NCBI GenBank assembly: GCA_041480065.1
Contig: JBGOZF010000003.1
Coordinates: 1 to 64,000 of the forward strand
DNA from: Fen-999 sp041480065
Lineage (GTDB): Bacteria > Pseudomonadota > Gammaproteobacteria > Burkholderiales > Rhodocyclaceae
DNA length: 64,000 bases
Direction: 5' to 3'
The position numbers were made by a program, and so were the translations under genes. The notes beneath the pieces are model-generated. The model made no database searches. It worked only from the letters and a program-made list of their open reading frames with translations, and was not told the origin of the DNA. Of this stretch, positions 57,505 to 64,000 are shown in pieces (within the stretch, counting starts at the first letter, position 1; every line of letters starts with the position of its first letter).

Positions 57505-59217
57505 ATGACCACTGCGATTCCACCCACCTTGAGCGGCCTGGCACGGGCTCTCGTCCAGCAGGAGCGGCTCAGGGAAGCCGAAGCGGAAGCGATCGCCGCC
57601 AATGCCAAGCCGGAAACGGGGGGCTTCGTCGGCCAGCTGATCTCCATGGGACGCATGACATCCCGTGACATCGCGGTCTTCGCCGCGGAAACGTTCGGAT
57701 ACCCGCTGCTCGATCTGGATGCCTTCGCCGAGGAGCACATCGCCCGGGACGCGATCGATCGCCGGGTCATCCAGAACCATAACGTGCTCGCCCTGCTGCG
57801 GCGGGGCAATCGTCTCGCGGTAGCGCTGGCCGATCCGACCAACCTGCGCGCGCTCGACGAGATCCGCTTCCAGACCGGCATGACCGTGGACCCGGTGGTG
57901 GTCGAAGCCGACAAACTGACCGCCATCATCACCAAATTGGTGGAGAAACCGGAGACCACGCTCCAGAACCTGGTCGACGACGACCTCGGCATCGAGTTCG
58001 AGGACGAGACTGCTGCCGAAGAACCGGCGGACGCCAGTTCAATCGAAGTCGACGACGCACCGGTCGTCAAGTTCATCCAGAAGGTTCTCCACGACGCCAT
58101 CGCCGAAGGCGCGTCGGACATCCACTTCGAGCCCTACGAGAAGTTCTACCGGATCCGGTTTCGCGTCGACGGCGTTCTACGGGAGATAAACCAGCCGCCG
58201 CTGGTCATCAAGGAGAAGATCGCCTCGCGCATCAAGGTCATTTCGCGCCTCAACATCGCCGAGAAGCGTGTCCCTCAGGACGGCCGCATGAAGCTGGTGC
58301 TGTCGAAAAACCGCGCCATCGATTTCCGCGTCAGCACGCTGCCGACATTGCACGGCGAAAAGATCGTCCTGCGCATTCTTGACGCCAGTTCGGCGACGCT
58401 TGGCATCGATGCCCTCGGATACGAACCGGATCAGCGCGAAGCCCTGCTGGCGGCAATTCACCGACCCTACGGCATGGTGCTCGTCACAGGACCGACCGGC
58501 AGCGGCAAAACCATATCGCTTTACACTTGTCTCAACATTCTCAATGAGCCAGGCACCAATATATCGACGGCCGAGGATCCGGCGGAAATCAACCTCGCCG
58601 GCGTCAATCAGGTCAATGTGGACGATAAGGCTGGCCTCACCTTCGCGGCGGCGCTGAGATCCTTCTTGCGCCAGGACCCGGACATCATCATGGTCGGGGA
58701 AATTCGCGACCTGGAAACCGCGGAAATCGCGGTCAAAGCTGCCCAGACGGGTCACCTGGTGCTTTCCACGCTGCACACGAACGATGCGCCGCAAACCTTG
58801 ACCCGGTTGATGAACATGGGGGTACCGACTTTCAACATCGCGTCGAGTATCATCCTCATCACCGCCCAGCGCCTGGCTCGGCGTCTATGCACCTGCAAGG
58901 TTCCGATCGATGTGCCACAGGAAACCCTTCTGAATGCCGGGTTCAGCGAAGAGGATCTCGACGGCACTTGGCAGCTCTTCGGGCCCAAGGGCTGCGACCG
59001 TTGCAAGGGCTCCGGATACAAGGGCCGGGTGGGTATTTATCAGGTGATGCCGATCTCGGAGGAGATTCAGCGCATTATCATGGCCAACGGAACATCCCTG
59101 GATCTTGCCGCTCAAGCGTATGCCGAAGGCGTGCGCGACCTGCGTCAATCCGGCCTGATCAAAGTCAAGCAGGGCGTAACCTCGTTGGACGAGGTGCTTG
59201 CCACGACCAACGAATAG
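57505..59217 (+). CDS. pilB: Type IVa pilus assembly ATPase PilB
   Basis: A 570-aa protein. An N-terminal GspE_N/MshEN domain is followed by the hexameric ATPase core: Walker A GPTGSGKTISLYTCL, Asp box AEDPAEINLAGVNQV, Walker B DPDIIMVGEIRDLETAEIA and His box TGHLVLSTLHTNDAPQT. A Zn-binding segment (RRLCTCK, CDRCKGSGYKGRVG) is present. It powers pilus extension. Order pilB-pilC-pilD is canonical. Confidence 0.97.
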   Translation: MTTAIPPTLSGLARALVQQERLREAEAEAIAANAKPETGGFVGQLISMGRMTSRDIAVFAAETFGYPLLDLDAFAEEHIARDAIDRRVIQNHNVLALLRRGNRLAVALADPTNLRALDEIRFQTGMTVDPVVVEADKLTAIITKLVEKPETTLQNLVDDDLGIEFEDETAAEEPADASSIEVDDAPVVKFIQKVLHDAIAEGASDIHFEPYEKFYRIRFRVDGVLREINQPPLVIKEKIASRIKVISRLNIAEKRVPQDGRMKLVLSKNRAIDFRVSTLPTLHGEKIVLRILDASSATLGIDALGYEPDQREALLAAIHRPYGMVLVTGPTGSGKTISLYTCLNILNEPGTNISTAEDPAEINLAGVNQVNVDDKAGLTFAAALRSFLRQDPDIIMVGEIRDLETAEIAVKAAQTGHLVLSTLHTNDAPQTLTRLMNMGVPTFNIASSIILITAQRLARRLCTCKVPIDVPQETLLNAGFSEEDLDGTWQLFGPKGCDRCKGSGYKGRVGIYQVMPISEEIQRIIMANGTSLDLAAQAYAEGVRDLRQSGLIKVKQGVTSLDEVLATTNE

Positions 59218-59250
59218 CGAGTCCACGACGGAAGCGGAAAGGGCATAGCC

Positions 59251-60483
59251 ATGGCGGGACCCGGAAAGACCGAACGAAAGAATCTTGGTGTCAGGGAGTT
59301 CAATTTCACCTGGGAGGCCAAGGACAAGAGCGGCAAGATCGCTCGCGGCGAAATGCGCGCCGCCACCGAAACGGTGGTCAGCACCACGCTGCGGCGCCAG
59401 GGCCTGTTGCCCACCAAGGTGCGTAAACAGACTCTCAGACGAGGCGGCAAGGTCACCGAGAAGGATCTGACGCTGTTCACCCGGCAGCTCGCAACCATGC
59501 TGAAGGCCGGCGTTCCGCTGCTCCAGTCCTTCGACATCGTCGGCAAGGGCGCCTCCAACGCCGCGGTTGGCCGCCTGTTGATGGATATCAAGTCCGAAGT
59601 CGAGACCGGCTCCTCGCTGAATCAGGCCTTTCGCAAGCACCCGCTGTATTTCGACGCCTTGTATTGCAACCTGATCGAGGCAGGCGAACAGGCGGGTATT
59701 CTCGAAACCATTCTCGAGAGGCTGGCCACCTACAAGGAGAAGATCCTCGCCATCAAGTCGAAGATCAAGTCCGCCCTGTACTATCCGATTTCGGTGATCG
59801 TCGTGGCCTTCATCGTCATGGCCGTCATCATGCTTTTCGTCGTTCCCTCATTTAAGCAGGTGTTCAAGAGCTTCGGAGCCGACCTGCCCGGGCCGACGCT
59901 GTTCGTGCTCGCCATCTCGGACGCCTTCGTGGCCTACTCGTATATCATTTTCCCCGCCATCTTCCTGTCCATCTTTGCGTTCTTCTACACCTGGAAGCGC
60001 TCAGAGAAGATGCAGATGGTCATGGACCGGATGTTCCTGCGGCTACCGATCTTCGGCGACGTCATACGCAAGGCCACGATGGCCCGCTGGACGCGAACCT
60101 TGTCCACGATGTTCGCCGCCGGCGTGCCCTTGGTTGAATCGCTTACCTCGGTTGGCGGTGCAGCGGGCAATTATGTTTACAAGGTAGCCACCCAGCAGAT
60201 ACAGAACGAGGTCAGCACCGGCACCAGCCTGACCGTCGCCATGCAGAATGCCAGTGTGTTTCCCAACATGGTGATCCAGATGGTTTCCATCGGCGAAGAG
60301 TCGGGGCAACTCGACACAATGCTGAGCAAGGTGGCGGACTTCTTCGAACAGGAGGTCGACGATGCCGTCGCGTCGCTGTCCAGCCTGATGGAACCGATGA
60401 TCATGGTGGTACTCGGCGTGCTCATCGGCGGGATGGTCGTCGCCATGTACCTGCCGATCTTCAAGCTTGGGGCCGTCATATAA
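59251..60483 (+). CDS. pilC: Type IV pilus inner-membrane platform protein PilC
   Basis: A 410-aa GspF-family protein. Two homologous cytoplasmic T2SSF domains (LFTRQLATMLKAGVPLLQSF, and RWTRTLSTMFAAGVPLVESL) are each followed by membrane helices, with the C-terminal MVVLGVLIGGMVVAMYLPIF. It links PilB rotation to pilin extraction. It starts 33 bp after pilB. Confidence 0.97.
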   Translation: MAGPGKTERKNLGVREFNFTWEAKDKSGKIARGEMRAATETVVSTTLRRQGLLPTKVRKQTLRRGGKVTEKDLTLFTRQLATMLKAGVPLLQSFDIVGKGASNAAVGRLLMDIKSEVETGSSLNQAFRKHPLYFDALYCNLIEAGEQAGILETILERLATYKEKILAIKSKIKSALYYPISVIVVAFIVMAVIMLFVVPSFKQVFKSFGADLPGPTLFVLAISDAFVAYSYIIFPAIFLSIFAFFYTWKRSEKMQMVMDRMFLRLPIFGDVIRKATMARWTRTLSTMFAAGVPLVESLTSVGGAAGNYVYKVATQQIQNEVSTGTSLTVAMQNASVFPNMVIQMVSIGEESGQLDTMLSKVADFFEQEVDDAVASLSSLMEPMIMVVLGVLIGGMVVAMYLPIFKLGAVI

Positions 60484-60493
60484 GGGAAGCTTG

Positions 60494-61345
60494 ATGGATC
60501 CGTGGCTGGTATCCCCGGACGGTTTCATTGCCGTTTCGGTCGTGCTCGGGCTGGCCGTCGGCAGCTTCCTGAATGTCGTCATTCATCGCCTGCCGCGCAT
60601 GATGGAGCAGGAATGGGCCGTCCAGTGCGCCGAGTTGCGCGGTGAGGCGATTCCGGAAAGCGAACCGTTTTCCATCGTCCGTCCGCGTTCCCGCTGTCCC
60701 GATTGCGGCCATCAGATCAGCGCACTCGAGAATATCCCGATCATCAGCTATCTGGCCATCGGCGGCCGTTGCCGGGGTTGCGGCAAGCCGATCAGCGGGC
60801 GCTACCCGCTTGTCGAAGCACTCACCGGCCTGATGTTCGGCTTCATCGCCTGGCGCTTCGGCCCCCAACTTACCGCGGCAGGCAGCATGCTGTTCGTCGC
60901 CGCGATGATCGCACTTACCTTCATCGATTTCGACACCCAACTGTTGCCGGACAGCATCACGCTGCCCTTGCTTTGGGCGGGTCTGCTGATGAACGTTTTC
61001 GGCACCTTTGCCGACCTCGCCAGCGCGGTGGTGGGTGCCGCAGCCGGTTACCTCGCGCTGTGGTCGATCTACTGGCTTTTCAGGCTGGCGACCGGCAAGG
61101 AAGGCATGGGCTATGGTGACTTCAAGCTGCTTGCGGCCATTGGCGCCTGGCTCGGCTGGCAGATGCTGCCCTTGACCATACTGCTGTCCTCGCTCGTCGG
61201 TGCCATTGTCGGCATCGCCTTGATTCTGCTGGCCCGGCGGGGCCGCAGCGTACCTATTCCCTTTGGTCCCTACCTGGCCGCGGCAGGCGTGATTGCGCTG
61301 TTCTGGGGTAAACCGCTCACCAAGGCCTACCTCGGCCTCTTGTAA
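60494..61345 (+). CDS. pilD: Prepilin peptidase / N-methyltransferase PilD
   Basis: A 283-aa protein from the ATG at 60494, with AAGGGAAG upstream. The methylase part has the four-Cys zinc site CPDCGHQ ... CRGCGKP. Aspartyl protease residues lie in TFIDFDTQLLPD and GYGDFKLLAAIG. It cleaves and N-methylates type IV prepilins. It is followed by FmdB rather than coaE, which is often next in other betaproteobacteria. Confidence 0.97.
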   Translation: MDPWLVSPDGFIAVSVVLGLAVGSFLNVVIHRLPRMMEQEWAVQCAELRGEAIPESEPFSIVRPRSRCPDCGHQISALENIPIISYLAIGGRCRGCGKPISGRYPLVEALTGLMFGFIAWRFGPQLTAAGSMLFVAAMIALTFIDFDTQLLPDSITLPLLWAGLLMNVFGTFADLASAVVGAAAGYLALWSIYWLFRLATGKEGMGYGDFKLLAAIGAWLGWQMLPLTILLSSLVGAIVGIALILLARRGRSVPIPFGPYLAAAGVIALFWGKPLTKAYLGLL

Positions 61346-61472
61346 GATCCCGTCACCCGGGACCAAAAACACCTCTTCGGCGCTTGGACCTGACTGCGGT
61401 CCGGGCGACCTCGTTGCACAATACCGTCACGAAAATCACGTTATAATTCAACGTTTTTCCGTGGAGACGTCC

Positions 61473-61730
61473 ATGCCGATCTATGCTTACCGTTGCAGCA
61501 ACTGCGGCCTCGAACAGGAGTCCATGCAGAAGATGTCCGATGCGCCGCTGACCACTTGCCCTCAATGCAAGACAGAAACCCTCGTCAAACAACTTACCGC
61601 CGCCGGCATTCAGCTCAAGGGCAGCGGATGGTACGCGACCGACTTCAAGGGCGGCCAGGCAAAATCCGAGACGAAGAGCGACAATCCGCCTCCCTGCCAG
61701 GGCGGAACCGGAAGTTGCGCCTGCGGCTGA
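61473..61730 (+). CDS. FmdB-family zinc-ribbon regulatory protein
   Basis: An 85-aa protein with GGAGAC before the ATG. MPIYAYRCSNCGLEQESMQK and CPQCKTETLVK form the CxxC...CxxC ribbon. The tail has QGGTGSCACG. A role in regulation or protein assembly is assumed for the family, not proven. A TATAAT at 61442-61447 may be its -10 box. The next gene starts 10 bp later. Confidence 0.9.
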   Translation: MPIYAYRCSNCGLEQESMQKMSDAPLTTCPQCKTETLVKQLTAAGIQLKGSGWYATDFKGGQAKSETKSDNPPPCQGGTGSCACG

Positions 61731-61740
61731 CCCGAAGCGC

Positions 61741-62376
61741 TTGCTGGCCTTGAAAAAGTACTTCATTACCGGGCTGTTGATCTGGGTGCCGCTGGGCATC
61801 ACGATCTGGGTACTGTCGCTGATCGTGCGCAGCATGGACCAGTCCCTGCTGCTGCTGCCAGCGGCCATTCGACCGGAGAACCTGCTCGGGTTCTACATTC
61901 CGGGCATCGGCGCCCTGCTGACGCTGCTGGTGGTACTCCTCACCGGCGTCGTGGCCGCCAATATCATCGGCCAGAGGTTGATCGTCTTCTGGGAAGGCGT
62001 GCTATCCAGGATCCCGGTGGTCAAGTCGATCTATTACAGCGTCAAGCAGGTCTCCGACACCCTGTTTTCCTCCAGCGGCGAAGCGTTCCGCAAGGCCCTT
62101 CTGGTCGAGTATCCGCGCAAGGGCTGCTGGACGATCGCGTTTCTCACCGGCCAGCCGGGCGGCGACGTCGTCAATCACCTCGAGGGCGACTACGTCAGCA
62201 TCTATGTACCGACGACGCCCAACCCCACCTCCGGCTTTTTCCTGATGATGCCAAGATCCGACGTCATCGAACTCGACGTGACGGTGGACGAGGCATTGAA
62301 GTACATCATTTCGATGGGCGTGGTTTCGCCACCGAATCATTTGAATAGCCACGTCGCCCCAGCACGGAGCGACTGA
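61741..62376 (+). CDS. DUF502-family inner-membrane protein
   Basis: 211 aa from the TTG at 61741. LKKYFITGLLIWVPLGITIW, a second helix region IPGIGALLTLLVVLLTGVVA and conserved VVKSIYYSVKQVSDTLFSSS, PRKGCWTIAFLTG and YVPTTPNPTSGFFLMMPRSD are DUF502. The function is unknown. Co-location with aspS is common in betaproteobacteria and occurs here with 45 bp between. Confidence 0.92.
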   Translation: MLALKKYFITGLLIWVPLGITIWVLSLIVRSMDQSLLLLPAAIRPENLLGFYIPGIGALLTLLVVLLTGVVAANIIGQRLIVFWEGVLSRIPVVKSIYYSVKQVSDTLFSSSGEAFRKALLVEYPRKGCWTIAFLTGQPGGDVVNHLEGDYVSIYVPTTPNPTSGFFLMMPRSDVIELDVTVDEALKYIISMGVVSPPNHLNSHVAPARSD

Positions 62377-62421
62377 CTGAAGCCCGGCGCCGCCGGACTC
62401 ACTTTCACGGCAGGACACAGC

Positions 62422-64000
62422 ATGCGTACCCACTATTGCGGCCAATTGAACGCCAGCCTCACCGAACAAATCGTCACGCTTTGCGGCTGGGCTCATCGCC
62501 GGCGCGACCACGGCGGCGTCATTTTCATCGATCTGCGCGACCGCGAAGGACTGGCCCAGATCGTCTGCGACCCGGACCGTCCGGAGATGTTTGCGCGTGC
62601 GGAAACCGTGCGCAACGAATTCGTCCTCAAGATCACCGGCAAGGTGCGCCGCCGGCCGTCCGGCACCGAGAACCCCAACCTGCCTTCCGGCGAGGTCGAG
62701 ATTCTGTGTCACGAACTGGAGATCCTCAATCCCGCCGTGACGCCGCCCTTCCAGCTCGACGACGAAAACCTGTCAGAGAATGTGCGCCTGGTCAATCGCG
62801 TCATTGACCTGCGCCGGCCGCAAATGCAGAAGAACATGATGCTGCGCTACAAGACGGCCATGTCATTCCGCCGCTTCCTGGATGCCAACGGCTTCATCGA
62901 CATCGAAACGCCGATGCTGACCAAGAGCACGCCCGAAGGTGCCCGTGACTATCTGGTGCCCTCGCGCGTCCATCCGGGCCACTTCTTCGCCCTGCCGCAG
63001 TCGCCGCAACTGTTCAAGCAGTTGCTGATGGTCGCCGGCTTCGATCGCTACTACCAGATCACCAAGTGCTTCCGCGACGAGGACCTGCGCGCCGACCGGC
63101 AGCCCGAGTTCACCCAGGTCGATGTCGAGACATCGTTCCTCGATGAACACCAGATCACGGCGCTGATGGAAGAAATGATCCGCACCGTGTTCCGCGAGGC
63201 GCTGGCGGTCGAACTGCCCAAGCCCTTCCCGCGCATGACCTACGCCGAGGCGATGCGCCGTTTCGGCTCGGACAAGCCCGACCTGCGGGTGACGCTCGAA
63301 CTGACCGAGGTCACCGACGCCGTCGCCGACGTCGCCTTCAAGGTGTTCAGTGGGCCGGCCTCCTCCGGAGGCCGGGTGGCGGCCCTGCGAATCCCCAACG
63401 GCGCGACGCTCACGCGCGGCGAGATCGACGGCTACACCGAGTTCGTCAAGATCTACGGCGCCAAGGGCCTCGCCTACATCAAGGTCAACGATGCCTCGAA
63501 GCTCAACGAAGAAGGCCTGCAATCGCCCATCGTCAAGAACCTGCACGAACAGGCGCTCAAGGCCATCATGGCGCGTACCGGCGCCCAGTCCGGCGACCTG
63601 ATCTTCTTCGGCGCCGACAAGACCAAGATCGTCAACGATGCATTGGGCGCGCTGCGCATCAAGATCGGCCACGAGAAGGGCTACCTCAACGGCAAGGCAT
63701 GGGAACCGCTGTGGGTGGTCGATTTCCCGATGTTCGAGTACGACGACGAAGATAAGCGCTGGACGGCCTGCCACCATCCCTTCACATCGCCCAAGGATGG
63801 TCACGAGGAGTATCTCCAGACCGACCCCGGCCGCTGCCTGGCCAAGGCCTACGACCTGGCCCTGAACGGCTGGGAGATCGGCGGCGGCTCGGTGCGTATC
63901 CATCGCGCCGAAGTGCAAAGCAAGGTCTTCGAGGCGCTGGGCATCGGCGAGGAAGAAGCGCGCCTCAAGTTCGGCTTCCTGCTCGACGCACTCCGGTACG
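62422..64000 (+). CDS. aspS: Aspartyl-tRNA synthetase (3' end cut), probably non-discriminating
   Basis: 526 codons are present; the C-terminus lies beyond the window. The OB anticodon domain (LCGWAHRRRDHGGVIFIDLR) is followed by motif 1 IETPMLTKSTPEGARDYLVP, motif 2 FRDEDLRADRQPEFTQVD and the bacterial GAD insertion. His30 and Gly81 occupy the positions that, in known enzymes, mark non-discriminating AspRS, which also charges tRNA-Asn and depends on GatCAB amidation. That functional reading is inference from two residues. Confidence 0.96.
   Translation, partial: MRTHYCGQLNASLTEQIVTLCGWAHRRRDHGGVIFIDLRDREGLAQIVCDPDRPEMFARAETVRNEFVLKITGKVRRRPSGTENPNLPSGEVEILCHELEILNPAVTPPFQLDDENLSENVRLVNRVIDLRRPQMQKNMMLRYKTAMSFRRFLDANGFIDIETPMLTKSTPEGARDYLVPSRVHPGHFFALPQSPQLFKQLLMVAGFDRYYQITKCFRDEDLRADRQPEFTQVDVETSFLDEHQITALMEEMIRTVFREALAVELPKPFPRMTYAEAMRRFGSDKPDLRVTLELTEVTDAVADVAFKVFSGPASSGGRVAALRIPNGATLTRGEIDGYTEFVKIYGAKGLAYIKVNDASKLNEEGLQSPIVKNLHEQALKAIMARTGAQSGDLIFFGADKTKIVNDALGALRIKIGHEKGYLNGKAWEPLWVVDFPMFEYDDEDKRWTACHHPFTSPKDGHEEYLQTDPGRCLAKAYDLALNGWEIGGGSVRIHRAEVQSKVFEALGIGEEEARLKFGFLLDALRY

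Overview
The window is about 64 kb of GC-rich DNA from a betaproteobacterium, most likely a Rhodocyclales member. This rests on gene content and order (rplM-rpsI-argC, ffh-ypjD, pilBCD, rppH-coq7, trp operon with gph, aroG, GlnE, a C-terminal-Phe trimeric porin) and is an inference, not a database result. Most of it is ordinary core genome, transcribed in short operons on both strands, with accessory insertions between.

Left part (1-20 kb). A truncated VgrG-like type VI spike gene is cut by the left edge. Next to it are two AP2/ERF-type DNA-binding proteins, one with an internally duplicated four-unit architecture. A five-gene minus-strand cluster follows: histidine kinase, TSUP/TauE-SafE transporter, small membrane protein, a PEP-synthase-like phosphotransferase lacking the usual PEP barrel, and a receiver-only response regulator. 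Then come a cobalamin adenosyltransferase, an SHP / diheme cytochrome c / cytochrome b561 operon with its own two-component system, aroG, a GbsR/MarR regulator with a thiol-oxidoreductase-like protein, an NAD-binding/DoxX fusion, a membrane-anchored TIR protein and tldD.

Middle (20-42 kb). A nitrilase-family gene is interrupted by a palindromic REP-like insertion carrying an 11-base homopolymer that decides the reading frame. After it come yhdP, glnE, argJ, a probable T6SS L,D-transpeptidase-like effector with a periplasmic immunity candidate, an approximately 1.1 kb gene-poor stretch, an uncharacterised 340-aa protein, a phosphatase, a methyltransferase, apaG, rpe and gph. The trp operon has a leader peptide with three Trp codons (trpL) and is interrupted three times: by an unknown gene between trpE and trpG, a Phd/PIN toxin-antitoxin pair between trpG and trpD, and a GxxExxY nuclease-like element between trpD and trpC.

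Right part (42-64 kb). A major porin, hipBA, tRNA-Ala(CGC), erpA, a bactofilin, argC, rpsI-rplM, a candidate CU-rich small RNA, osmC, coq7-cnp1-rppH, proS, a lytic transglycosylase, ffh, ypjD, a CorC/HlyC-type transporter, pilBCD, an FmdB zinc ribbon, a DUF502 protein and the start of aspS.

The most notable structure running through the window is a family of eight paired inverted repeats built from short tandem units of the type CACCGC(AAAGGACGC)n / CACCGC(AGAGAACGC)n / CACCAC(CAAGGACAC)n. Seven pairs enclose only tens of non-coding bases. One encloses an intact GxxExxY (PD-(D/E)xK-like) gene. Most sit in gaps between co-directional genes. I interpret them as a mobile, MITE-like family with the GxxExxY-bearing copy as the possible full form.
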